A stretch of 64,000 bases of DNA from Rheinheimera nanhaiensis E407-8. GTDB taxonomy: Bacteria; Pseudomonadota; Gammaproteobacteria; Enterobacterales; Alteromonadaceae. Numbering within the stretch: the first letter of the stretch is position 1; each line of letters starts with the position of its first letter. Below the pieces are notes generated by a model. That model worked only from the letters and a program-made list of their open reading frames with translations. It had not been told where the DNA came from and made no database searches. The position numbers were made by a program, and so were the translations under genes. Shown in pieces: positions 50,662-59,752 of the stretch. Where the stretch lies: NCBI RefSeq assembly GCF_000296695.1, contig NZ_BAFK01000002.1, positions 124,001-188,000 of the forward strand. Reading direction: 5' to 3'.

Positions 50662-51981
50662 ATGGTGAGTCAGGTGCCTTTACTGGTCGTGGTCGGTTAT
50701 GTCTGGCCTGAGCCCAACTCTTCAGCGGCTGGCTATCGTATGCTTAGCTTGCTCAAACTCTATTTGGCACAGGGCTGGCAGGTTGTGTTTGCCAGTGCTG
50801 CAGAGCCCGGTATGCACCGTTATCCGTTGGCTGAGCTGGGCGTGATTGAGCAGCAGATTGCGTTAAATGACAGCAGCTTTGATAACTGGATTACCGCGCT
50901 TAATCCGCAGGCAGTGCTGTTTGATCGTTTTATGCTCGAAGAGCAGTTTGGCTGGCGGGTAGAGCAAGCCTGCCCAGAGGCGCTGCGTATACTGGATATG
51001 GAAGACTGTCATGCGCTTAGAGCGGCGCGCGAGCAGTGTGCAAAGACGACAGCGGCGTTGGATGCAGCCGCACTTAATTCAGAGCTGGCGCTGAGGGAAA
51101 TTGCCGCTATTTATCGCTGCGATATCACGTTGGTGATTTCCAGCTATGAAATGCAGCTGCTGCAACAGCATTATCAGGTGCCCGCGGCCTTGCTGTGTTA
51201 CTGCCCCTTTTTACTGGAGCAGGAGCCGACACCAAACCGGCTGAAGTTTGACCAGCGTGAGCATTTTGTCGCTATTGGCAATTTTCGCCATGCCCCTAAC
51301 TGGCATGCAGTGTTGTGGTTAAAGCAACAGATCTGGCCATTAATTCGTGCCCGCTTACCGCAGGCACAGCTGCATATCTATGGCGCTTATCCACCCCCTA
51401 AAGCTACCGCCTTGCACAATGTTCGCGACGGTTTTTTGGTAAAAGGCTGGGCAGAAGATGCCTGTGTGGTGATGGAGCAAGCGAGAGTGTGTCTGGCGCC
51501 GCTGGCATTTGGGGCCGGTTTAAAAGGTAAACTGCTGGATGCAATGCGCTGTGGCACGCCCAGCGTAACCACCGATATAGGTGCTGAGGGCATGCAGCCA
51601 GACGGTGCGTCAGTACAAGCAGATAACCCGGACCAGAGGCTATGGGCCGGGATTATCGCTAATGATGCTAAGGGTATTGCTGAGGCGGCAGTGAAGTTGT
51701 ATCAGCAACCTGAGCTTTGGTCTCGTTGTCAGCAGCAAGGGTATGCCATCGTAACGGAAAAATTTATGCTGGCAGCACATCAAACAAGGCTTTGGCAACA
51801 GCTGGAGCAGGTAAGGCAGCAGCTTGAGTTACACAGACAGCACAATTTTACCGGCTTAATGCTCAGGCATCATGCTTATCGCAGCACTAAGTTTATGGGG
51901 CAGTGGATTGAAGCGAAAAACCGGCTTGGCGCTTCTACAGCGGCAGAGCCGGATGCAGTGCCAGCGCCGGAGGCAAATTAG
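50662..51981 (+). CDS. Orphan glycosyltransferase (GT-B fold, group 1/GT4-like)
   Basis: A 439-residue cytosolic protein. The N-terminal part opens VVVGYVWPEPNSSAAGYRML, a nucleotide-sugar-transferase-like start. The C-terminal part has FVAIGNFRHAPNWHAVLWLK, LHIYGAYPPPKAT, VKGWAEDACVVMEQARVCLA and PLAFGAGLKGKLLDAMRCGT, the GT-B donor-binding site. AGGTGGGG precedes ATG 50662. There are no other polysaccharide genes in the neighbourhood, so donor and acceptor are unknown. It overlaps the convergent small gene by four bases. Confidence 0.8.
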   Translation: MVSQVPLLVVVGYVWPEPNSSAAGYRMLSLLKLYLAQGWQVVFASAAEPGMHRYPLAELGVIEQQIALNDSSFDNWITALNPQAVLFDRFMLEEQFGWRVEQACPEALRILDMEDCHALRAAREQCAKTTAALDAAALNSELALREIAAIYRCDITLVISSYEMQLLQQHYQVPAALLCYCPFLLEQEPTPNRLKFDQREHFVAIGNFRHAPNWHAVLWLKQQIWPLIRARLPQAQLHIYGAYPPPKATALHNVRDGFLVKGWAEDACVVMEQARVCLAPLAFGAGLKGKLLDAMRCGTPSVTTDIGAEGMQPDGASVQADNPDQRLWAGIIANDAKGIAEAAVKLYQQPELWSRCQQQGYAIVTEKFMLAAHQTRLWQQLEQVRQQLELHRQHNFTGLMLRHHAYRSTKFMGQWIEAKNRLGASTAAEPDAVPAPEAN

Positions 51982-52349
51982 CGGGTGCCGCGCGGCTTGC
52001 GCTGCTGCTCACCAATACGGCTAGCCCACAAGGCTTGAGCCGACTGGCCGTTACCGCTGCTTTTGGCTTTTGCTTTGGACGCCGTTTTAGCGGCCGCTTT
52101 GGGCGCTGCAGCTTTAGCGGCAGGCTTTTTATCCTCCGCTTTTTTGTCTGCAGCCGGTTTGGCGGCAGTTTTGCCTTTGGCGCCAGCGTAACTGGCGGTC
52201 AGCTCTGCCAGCTCAGCCAGACGAATATTCTTGCCGCCATCTACACTGAACCAGCCCGGTTTTTGCTCCAACTGTGGCGCTTTACCAAAGGCCGCTTTGT
52301 AGGCTGCGGTAAACTCGGCAACCACCTGATCTTTATCCAATTTGCTCAT
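51978..52349 (-). CDS. Small protein with Lys/Ala-rich tail, unknown function
   Basis: A 123-residue protein. Residues 1-55 form a compact domain (VVAEFTAAYKAAFGKAPQLE, GWFSVDGGKNIRLAEL). Residues 60-100 are a low-complexity Lys/Ala tail with repeated KPAA/KAAA units, like histone H1-type or PhaF-type tails. The end is basic (RIGEQQRKPRGTR). The tail suggests binding to nucleic acid or another polyanion (inference). I do not recognise the folded domain as a named family. Confidence 0.65.
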   Translation of the reverse strand: MSKLDKDQVVAEFTAAYKAAFGKAPQLEQKPGWFSVDGGKNIRLAELAELTASYAGAKGKTAAKPAADKKAEDKKPAAKAAAPKAAAKTASKAKAKSSGNGQSAQALWASRIGEQQRKPRGTR

Positions 52350-52484
52350 ACGGATCCTTAACTGAGATTATTTAAGCAAGTCGCGCATTATTTATACACC
52401 ATTTTGACCGCTTAACACAAATGTGCCTGATTTCTTAGCCAGTTGCAGTACAATAACCGCTAATCGAGTGAAGGAGCTTTGCTG

Positions 52485-53247
52485 ATGATTTCGCGTGACG
52501 AGCTGGTGAGTTTTTTAAACCAACATTTACAAAGTGAACGAATACGTGATTACTGCCCGAATGGTTTGCAGGTAGAAGGTAAGAGCCAGATCCGCAGAGT
52601 GGTTACCGGGGTTACCGCCAGTCAGGCTTTGCTGGACGCGGCTGTTAACGCCGGGGCCGATGCTGTTGTGGTACACCATGGCTACTTTTGGAAAAATGAA
52701 GCGCCGCAGGTCACCGGTATGAAAAATGCAAACCTTGCTGCAGCATGACATCAACCTGCTGGCGTATCACCTGCCGTTGGATGTGCACCCGGTGCAGGGC
52801 AATAACGCTCAGTTAGGGGCCTTGCTCGGCGTGCAAAATATCCGGCCGCTACTTAGTGTTGAGCCTGAAGGCGTGGTGCAGCAAGGCGAGCTATCTACAG
52901 CGTTAAGCCCGGCGCAGCTGGCGGCAAAGCTTGAGACGTGGCTTAAGCGGCCGGTGTTACTGCATCAGGCCACGCTGCCTGCTGCTGACAGCCTTGTCAG
53001 TAAACTGGCCTGGTGTACCGGCGGGGGGCAGAGCTATATTGAACAAGCGGCCGCCGCTGGTGCCCAGCTGTTTATCAGTGGTGAGGTGTCGGAGCAGACC
53101 ATTCATGTGTCGCGCGAACTGGGTATTCACTTTATTGCCGCCGGTCATCATGCTACCGAGCGCTATGGCGTAAAGGCGCTGGGGGAGCTGATTGCACAGC
53201 AGTTTGGCCTTGAGGTGCAATTTATTGATATAGACAACCCGGCATGA
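52485..53247 (+). pseudogene. Nif3-like dinuclear metal-centre protein (YbgI-like), frame-disrupted
   Basis: The two halves of a Nif3/YbgI homologue lie in different frames. The first (52485-52748) carries DYCPNGLQVEGKSQIRRVVT and the metal ligands in VVVHHGYFWKN, then goes off frame after VTGMK and stops. The second (from about 52726 to 53247) resumes with QTLLQHDINLLAYHLPLDVH and carries WCTGGGQSYIEQ, GEVSEQTIH and GHHATERYG. Compared with E. coli YbgI, about eight bases are missing between GMK and TLL, as I judge by eye. AAGGAG precedes ATG 52485. All metal ligands survive but are on separate pieces. It is either a real pseudogene or a sequencing/assembly error. Confidence 0.85.
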
Positions 53248-54011
53248 CAAAAAAAACCGATCGCAGTTTTGATGGTATTGCCGCTAAATTTGCCCGCAAT
53301 ATCTACAGCAGCAGTAAAGGTGCGCTGCGCCAGGCGGTGTTGTTACGTGACTTGCTGGAGCTGTCGCAGCTGCAGCAGCCCTGTCAGGTGCTGGATGTCG
53401 GGGCAGGTCAGGGCCAGGTTGCGCTGGCGTTAGCCGCGCGGGGGCATAGTGTTCATCTTACGGATATTTCCGCTGACATGCTGCAAATGGCCCGGCAGCA
53501 GGCTGATTTGGCCCAGTTACAACAGGTCAGCTTTGAGCAGGTTGGTTTAGCCCAGCTTGCTGCAGCAAAGCCCGGTGTTTATCCGCTGGTGCTGTGTCAT
53601 GCCATGCTGGAATGGCTGGCCGAGCCTGAGCAGGCACTGGCGCAGCTGAGGCAATTGGTAGCGCCTGACGGGGTCTTGTCACTGATGTTCTACAACAAAG
53701 ATGCCAAGCGTTTTGCCAATATGGTGTTTGGCAATTTTGACTATGTTGCGGCCGATTTGCAGGTGAAGAAAAAAGTCAGCCTAAACCCGCAGCAGCCGCT
53801 GGTGCCAGCCGAGGTGTTAGTTTGGGCACAGCAGGCCGGTTTTCGCCTGCAGGGTAAAACCGGTGTACGTTGTTTTCATGACTACTTACGCGATCGCAAC
53901 CTGCAGCACAGCCATTTTGACCAGTTACTGGCGCTTGAGCTGCAATTTAACCGTCAGGAGCCTTATGCTTCGCTGGGGCGCTATCAACATCTGCTGCTAC
54001 AAGCGGTATAG
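53244..54011 (+). CDS. cmoM: tRNA 5-carboxymethoxyuridine methyltransferase
   Basis: A 255-residue class I SAM methyltransferase that forms the methyl ester of cmo5U34 in tRNA. It begins DRSFDGIAAKFARNIYSSSK, the CmoM/SmtA signature. The SAM motif LDVGAGQGQVALALAARGH and LCHAMLEWLAEPEQAL follow. The C-terminal RDRNLQHSHFDQLLALELQF is typical. It starts as ATGA over the stop of the Nif3-like gene and converges with tamB. Confidence 0.92.
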   Translation: MTKKTDRSFDGIAAKFARNIYSSSKGALRQAVLLRDLLELSQLQQPCQVLDVGAGQGQVALALAARGHSVHLTDISADMLQMARQQADLAQLQQVSFEQVGLAQLAAAKPGVYPLVLCHAMLEWLAEPEQALAQLRQLVAPDGVLSLMFYNKDAKRFANMVFGNFDYVAADLQVKKKVSLNPQQPLVPAEVLVWAQQAGFRLQGKTGVRCFHDYLRDRNLQHSHFDQLLALELQFNRQEPYASLGRYQHLLLQAV

Positions 54012-54038
54012 CTGTTGGCGTAATAGGTGCAGATATGC

Positions 54039-57000
54039 TTAGTCGAACTCAAACTTATACAACAGATCGACGGCGTTATCTAAACCCGATACCGCCTCCA
54101 GATACAGCCGGCGCATCAGGCGGTAGCGTAGGGTAAATTCGCCTACCGCATTAAAAATGCCGTAACCGTATTTTAGCTGCAAGTCGCGTGATAAATAGCC
54201 GCTTACCGTTACCTGAGAGTTATCACCGGCCCCGGCAGTGTCCAGTGTCAGATCACGTAAGCCGAAAGCTTCGCCAATTTCGCCGACCACTTTGCTGCCG
54301 GATGACAGCGTCATGCCAATCAAACTGGTGGTCACGGCTGTGCCGGCATTGCCACTGTCACCGCCCAGGTCTCGCCCCATCACCAAATAGGCCAGCGCAC
54401 TGGCTTGCGATTTAGCCGGCTCGGAAAAAATCACCACATTAGGATCATCGGCCGGGCCTGTTACTCTGATGCCGGCGATGACATCATCTTCCATATTGGC
54501 AGGGTTACGAATAGCTTCAACATTTAAAAACGGCTGATCGGCCGGGCCGTTAAAATTCATTTTGCCTTTACGGATCAGTAAGTCCTGACCGTAGGCCCGA
54601 AAAGTACCATCGACCAAATTGACATCACCATTTAATCGTAACGGCTGCAATGGCTGCTGTCTTACCCGCAGATTGCCACTGAGGCGGGTTTGCAGACCAA
54701 AAGCGGACAGCCGTACCCGCTCACCCAGCTGCACGTTTAAGTCGGTTTGCAGCGCAAACAGGCCGTCATTGCTAACGGCTTGCGGTGTTAAGTCGGCGTC
54801 AAGCAATACCGTATCGCCAGACAGCTCTACTGCACTGGCCGGCAGATCGTCGATATTAATACGGGCGTTGGGAATACGCACCGTACCGCTGAGCCTGGTG
54901 AGCTCTGGGCTGGCTTTAATGGTCAGATCCGGCGCTATTTGTAAGCTGGCTTGTGGCACCTGTAACCTGATCTCATCGCCTTTTATGTTAAGCTGCGCCT
55001 GCCAGTTGTCCAGCTGTTGCCAATCGGCCTGGCCAGTTAATACCACCTCGCCTTTGGGGGTGATCACCTGGCCGTTTAGCCTGGCGTTACTGCCGCTAAA
55101 ATCGAGCTGCAGATCTGCATCATCAATATCTACCGGCGCCAGCTTGCCCTTCACTTTAGTGTTGCTAAGCCGGGTCTGGCCGTGCAGCAGCGGTTGTTGC
55201 AGGGTGCCACTGAGCTTAAGCTCAGTGTCCAGCACACCACTAAGTTCGGTAAGTTCACCCAGTAACGGCTGCAGAAAATCGATAGCAAAATGGTTTAGAC
55301 GTACGTCACCACTGAGGGGTTTAGCGCCGGCATCGGCGTAAGCCAGCGTTATATTGGCATCGAGTTTGGCTTGCTCGTTAAAAGCCACCTGCAGCGTATT
55401 GTGCAGGGCGTTATCACGGATTTCCGTATTAACTGCCAACTGCTGCCAGCTTAGCGTAAGGGGAGTATCCAGTTGCTGCGTCAAGCTGCCCTGCGCGCTG
55501 CTAAGGTGTGCAGTAGCCTTTAGCGGTTTATCCTGTTGCCAACTCAACATTGCCCCGGCATCAACACGGCCTTCCAGGTTAGTGTTCGCTGGTAGCAGCG
55601 CTGCTAGTGCGCTCAGTTCAAGCTGCTGCAAGGTTAGTTTGGCGCTGGCTTGTACCGGACTAAACTGCATGGTTTGCGTGGCGCACAGCGAGGCTAAGTC
55701 TTGCTGCCAGCAATGAGCCGCCACACTAAGCTGCTGCTCTTTGTCCTGGTAGGTTAGCGCAGCAGGCGCTTTAAGCCGCCAACTTCCGAGCAGGCTGCTG
55801 ATTTGTGCCTGTTGTAACTGGCCTTGCCATTGGTTGTTTTGCCGTCCGCCAGCCAGGCTTAGCTGTGCCTGGTGCTGGTCGGCATCTATATCAAGCCTGA
55901 GCGCGTGCTGCTGTTCGCTGCCATGCAAATGCAGCGCCAGTTGCGTTAATTTGTGCTGCTGATAACGGCCGCTTTGTGCCTGCAGGGTGATATCCGTGTG
56001 CCAACGCTTTTGCTCATCCAGCCACACTGAACTATCAAATTTAAGCTGCTTTAGCCGCAGCTGGTCAAAGCCTATATCCTGGCCGCTTACAGCGCCTTTA
56101 AGTTTAGGGTGCAGACGGGGGCCGGTTAAAGTGAACTGGCCCTGGACCTTACCTTGTGCCTGGTCAAGCGATTGGCTGATATCGCTGATGTCCAGAGCCA
56201 GCATCAGATCCCAGCTTTGCTGCAGGCTACCGGCCAAACGCAGCTTGTTGTCAGCGTGGCTTATTTGCAGTCCGGGGCTGCTAAAACGGTAGTCGCCGTT
56301 GCCAGTAGCATCATCGGCCCGGGCACTGCCGCTTAGGGTTAACACGTAGTCACGCAGCTTACCGCTAATATCGATGTTATCCAGCGCCAGCTGCCAGCCA
56401 TGTTGCTGATTAACCTCAGCCCGGTAGTGCAGGCTGCCGTTAAGCTCACCGGGGTATGCTGGCCAGAACATGCCGGGTTGAATAGCCCTGAGCTTACCAT
56501 TCCCCTCGACCCTGATACCTTGCTGCCAGTTCAGGCTAAGCGGGCTTTGTACCTGGCCCCCCAGGGTATCAAGCTGCAGTTGCGACAGCACCAGTTGCTC
56601 GGGTGTCAGCTGGCCGTCAAAGGCGATGGCCATCGCTGGCAGGCTATCGCTGTTAAGGCTGACGCGGCCACTCAGGGCGCTTTGCTTGCTATCGCCTGAC
56701 AGCTTAAGCTCACCGCGCGACAGGGTAAGCATGGCGCTTTGCTCACCTTCAGCCATCGGCCAGCTGAGGTTAGCAAGATTGAGCACAAGCTGGTGTGGCA
56801 GCAGCTCGCTAAGTAAGTTCAGCTGGGCGTCAACATCCAGCGCAACAGGGCCGCGCGCAGCCAGTTCAAGGCGAAGCGCTGACAAGTCGCCACTGGCGTT
56901 AAGTTGCAGTTGTTGCTGCGCCAAAGCGCCATCGCTGATGTGCGCCGACACCTGTGCGCTTAGTGGATAACGGCCGCTTGCGCTTAGACGGGCTGAGCTT

Positions 57001-57821
57001 TGCACTTTGCCAAGCGGATGATAGAGATCTAACTGCGTCAGGTTTAATTCGTTTTGCTGCCACTGCAAGCTGATATAAGCGCGCTCCAGCGCAACATGCT
57101 GTTGTTGCTGCTTAAGCACAACATTGTGCAGGCTAAAACGGTCGACAAACAGTTGTAGCGGCAGGCTAAAGTCAGTTAACACCGGCGGGATATAGTTAAA
57201 ACCTGTGCTCTGCTCGGTGTCTGCTGCGCTGTCGGGCAGCGTTAACTGCACGTCTTGCCAGTTGGGGGTGGTCAGTTGCAGTTTATTGCCCCAGGCGTCT
57301 AACCGGGTGCTGAGCTGTTGCCAAGTCAACTGATAGTCATCAAGGCGGATATCACCCTGGGTAATACTAAAGCCAGACAGCGTAACAGGAAAGGGCAGCC
57401 AGAATGCGCGGGTGGCCGGGTTGGCAGTTTGGCTGCTGCTTTGGACATCATCCAGCTCTGCAGCAGCGGTTTGCCAGTTCACACTCAGGTTATCCAGTTG
57501 CAGCTGCTCGGTGCACAGCGCCAGTTGCAGTAAACAGCGATGATTAAAGCGCAGTGAAAATTGTTGCAGTTGTACCCAGTTACTGCCCTGTTGCCAGCGT
57601 ACCTGCTGCAAGGTGTGGCCGCCCAATACACTGCCCTGACTGGCGCCAATGCTAAGGCCTGGTATCAGCGCCTGCGCCAGTGCAATATTCAGCCGCAAGC
57701 CGGCATGGCTAAACAGCAGGGCGGCCAACAGCAGACACAGCAGCAGGCTGGGCAGTAAAATTGTCCAGTTCAGCCATTTCAGGCTAAGCCGGCATAGGGC
57801 TTTTGCGCGCAGCCAACTCAT
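54039..57821 (-). CDS. tamB: Translocation and assembly module protein TamB
   Basis: A 1260-residue AsmA-like/DUF490 protein: one N-terminal membrane anchor (about 18-40), then a long beta-helical groove across the periplasm, ending in the conserved TamB C-terminal domain (FRAYGQDLLIRKGKMNFNGP, NPANMEDDVIAGIRVTGPA, ALAYLVMGRDLG). With TamA it supports outer-membrane protein assembly and phospholipid transport. Length equals E. coli TamB (1259). Its ATG overlaps the tamA stop by four bases. Confidence 0.95.
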   Translation of the reverse strand: MSWLRAKALCRLSLKWLNWTILLPSLLLCLLLAALLFSHAGLRLNIALAQALIPGLSIGASQGSVLGGHTLQQVRWQQGSNWVQLQQFSLRFNHRCLLQLALCTEQLQLDNLSVNWQTAAAELDDVQSSSQTANPATRAFWLPFPVTLSGFSITQGDIRLDDYQLTWQQLSTRLDAWGNKLQLTTPNWQDVQLTLPDSAADTEQSTGFNYIPPVLTDFSLPLQLFVDRFSLHNVVLKQQQQHVALERAYISLQWQQNELNLTQLDLYHPLGKVQSSARLSASGRYPLSAQVSAHISDGALAQQQLQLNASGDLSALRLELAARGPVALDVDAQLNLLSELLPHQLVLNLANLSWPMAEGEQSAMLTLSRGELKLSGDSKQSALSGRVSLNSDSLPAMAIAFDGQLTPEQLVLSQLQLDTLGGQVQSPLSLNWQQGIRVEGNGKLRAIQPGMFWPAYPGELNGSLHYRAEVNQQHGWQLALDNIDISGKLRDYVLTLSGSARADDATGNGDYRFSSPGLQISHADNKLRLAGSLQQSWDLMLALDISDISQSLDQAQGKVQGQFTLTGPRLHPKLKGAVSGQDIGFDQLRLKQLKFDSSVWLDEQKRWHTDITLQAQSGRYQQHKLTQLALHLHGSEQQHALRLDIDADQHQAQLSLAGGRQNNQWQGQLQQAQISSLLGSWRLKAPAALTYQDKEQQLSVAAHCWQQDLASLCATQTMQFSPVQASAKLTLQQLELSALAALLPANTNLEGRVDAGAMLSWQQDKPLKATAHLSSAQGSLTQQLDTPLTLSWQQLAVNTEIRDNALHNTLQVAFNEQAKLDANITLAYADAGAKPLSGDVRLNHFAIDFLQPLLGELTELSGVLDTELKLSGTLQQPLLHGQTRLSNTKVKGKLAPVDIDDADLQLDFSGSNARLNGQVITPKGEVVLTGQADWQQLDNWQAQLNIKGDEIRLQVPQASLQIAPDLTIKASPELTRLSGTVRIPNARINIDDLPASAVELSGDTVLLDADLTPQAVSNDGLFALQTDLNVQLGERVRLSAFGLQTRLSGNLRVRQQPLQPLRLNGDVNLVDGTFRAYGQDLLIRKGKMNFNGPADQPFLNVEAIRNPANMEDDVIAGIRVTGPADDPNVVIFSEPAKSQASALAYLVMGRDLGGDSGNAGTAVTTSLIGMTLSSGSKVVGEIGEAFGLRDLTLDTAGAGDNSQVTVSGYLSRDLQLKYGYGIFNAVGEFTLRYRLMRRLYLEAVSGLDNAVDLLYKFEFD

Positions 57822-59542
57822 AATTCAGGCCCTAAAGCAAAGTGCAGCTGAAAACCACTGCCGGGCTGGTCCAGGCCAAAGGCGAAATCAAGCCGGATTG
57901 GCCCTACTGGCGATGCCCAGCGCACGCCAACCCCCACACCCTGTTGCCAGTCGGGGTTGTCATCCCAGGCGCTGCCATAATCAGTAAAGGCGGCCAGCCA
58001 CCAGTTGCCCCGTAACCGATACTGGTATTCTGCCGAACCGGTCAATAAATAACGCCCGCCAATCAGCTCGCCTTGCTCATTAGTCGGCGAGATAGTTTCA
58101 TAACCAAAACCACGAATGCTGTTGTCGCCGCCGGCGAAAAAACGTAAGGAAGGGGGAAGCTTACGTAGTGCTTCCATTAAAATAGCGCCGGCATCTAAGC
58201 GGGTAACAAAGCGGTGGTTATCGCCGGCGCTGCCTATCCAGCCGGCGCGCCCGCGCAATCTGACAAAGCTGGCACCAGAGCCCCAGGCTTCATCTGACAC
58301 TTCTACCCGCAGCGCTAACCTGTCAGCGCTGTGGGGCATGGCACCACCGGCCTGACGGCTGCGGTTATAGCTGATACCTGGCATGATCAGGCTGATATTG
58401 TCCCGTTGATCGGCCTGTACAAAGTCTTCATATAACCAGCGCAGCGATGCAGTGCGATACCATTGGTTACCCAGCAACCAATAACGCTCTAACACCAGGT
58501 TAGACTCGCGGCTGGCGGTATCTTCAGTATCGCGGTTTCGTACCCCTAGTTGTAACTGATAGTAATCTGTTGCGCTGTGTTGTAACGGCAACTTATAGGC
58601 TGCTTCAATGCTTTGCTCTATTTCTGATAAGGCGAGGTCGGTACGCAAGCTGTGGCCAGCGCTGTTTAACCAGGGCTTTAGCCAGTTAAGCTTCAGCCTG
58701 GCGCCTACGTCGGTCGAGTAGCCAATACCGGTTTCGATAATATTGCGCCGCTCCGGTGCCAGGCTAACCTCTACTGGTAAGTGAAAATCGCTGATTTGCT
58801 CCGTATTACCCTCAACCAGAATGGAGGAAAACCAACCTGTTGTAGCCAGCGCCTGATTCAGTTCGCCTAATTGGCTGGCCAGATAGGCATCGCCTGCAGC
58901 GAACGGCAATAACGACTGCAGCCGGGCGCTGTCAATTTGCTGGCCGCTAAAGGTAACCTCGCCAAAGCGGTAACGCACACCGCTGTCAAAATGCAGCCGC
59001 ACAAATGCCTGGTTTAGCTCAGGGGCCACCTCAAGCCGGTTCAGGCTAAAGCGGGCATCAAAATAGCCTTTACGTAAAGCCAGATTGCGCAGCGCACTTT
59101 TTAACCCCTCGTACTGACCATGATGTAATATGGCGCCGCGTTTGGGCGCCTGTTGCTGCAACAAAGCGGCAAAATCTGCATCGTTGGCGGCATCCCCGCT
59201 TAACTGAATATCGACAGTGTCAATCAGCACCGGTTTGCCAGCCTTAATGTGCAGTGTCAGGGCCAGCGGGTTATCCGGTTTGGGGTGCACCTCAATCTCA
59301 CTTTGATAGTACCCCAGCGCCTGCAGCGCTTTTTCTGCTTCCTGCGTCAATGCGGCGTGTAGGCGCGTGCCGGCGCTGACTTCATCTTCAGTGAATTTTT
59401 GCAGATAAATGGCCACGTTGTCTTTTAACTCACCTTTAATGCCTGTGATATTCAGTGTTAAGGCCGACTGCGCCCAAGCTTGCGCACTGACAGCCAGCAA
59501 GCCACAAAGCATTAAACAGCGGACGAACACAAACTTAGGCAT
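57818..59542 (-). CDS. tamA: Translocation and assembly module outer-membrane protein TamA
   Basis: A 574-residue Omp85-family outer-membrane protein. It has a signal peptide (FVFVRCLMLCGLLAVSAQAWA), three POTRA domains (about 25-260) and a 16-stranded barrel (about 270-574). The diagnostic lid-loop motif is VRLRGRAGWIG, and FFAGGDNSIRGFGYETISP is the Omp85 motif. It ends GPIRLDFAFGLDQPGSGFQL with a terminal barrel strand. ATG 59542 is preferred to TTG 59572 from the signal-peptide position. It is coupled to tamB. Confidence 0.95.
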   Translation of the reverse strand: MPKFVFVRCLMLCGLLAVSAQAWAQSALTLNITGIKGELKDNVAIYLQKFTEDEVSAGTRLHAALTQEAEKALQALGYYQSEIEVHPKPDNPLALTLHIKAGKPVLIDTVDIQLSGDAANDADFAALLQQQAPKRGAILHHGQYEGLKSALRNLALRKGYFDARFSLNRLEVAPELNQAFVRLHFDSGVRYRFGEVTFSGQQIDSARLQSLLPFAAGDAYLASQLGELNQALATTGWFSSILVEGNTEQISDFHLPVEVSLAPERRNIIETGIGYSTDVGARLKLNWLKPWLNSAGHSLRTDLALSEIEQSIEAAYKLPLQHSATDYYQLQLGVRNRDTEDTASRESNLVLERYWLLGNQWYRTASLRWLYEDFVQADQRDNISLIMPGISYNRSRQAGGAMPHSADRLALRVEVSDEAWGSGASFVRLRGRAGWIGSAGDNHRFVTRLDAGAILMEALRKLPPSLRFFAGGDNSIRGFGYETISPTNEQGELIGGRYLLTGSAEYQYRLRGNWWLAAFTDYGSAWDDNPDWQQGVGVGVRWASPVGPIRLDFAFGLDQPGSGFQLHFALGPEL

Positions 59543-59752
59543 GGGTGAGATAAGATCCTGCGTATTGACCAAAAAAGATAACCAGATGCCGGCTATTATG
59601 ACCCAGCCCCGTAGTTACTGTACACCGCAACGGTTAAACCCGATCTGAATAAGATATTGGTTTACGCCACAATTTATCTGACAAGCCGAGATCAGGTATA
59701 CTGATGCCATTCACCGTGCGGTTAGCCTACCGCTGTAATCAAGGTTATGAAA

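Noticed and set aside
52720-52750. Programmed frameshift in the Nif3-like gene
   Set aside because: There is only a five-A run and no stop-codon context, stimulator hairpin or known precedent in this family; about three codons would also be missing.
54619-55341. 240-codon plus-strand frame inside tamB
   Set aside because: It is antisense to a well-supported gene, has a Ser/Arg/Cys-rich composition typical of shadows, and has no ribosome site.
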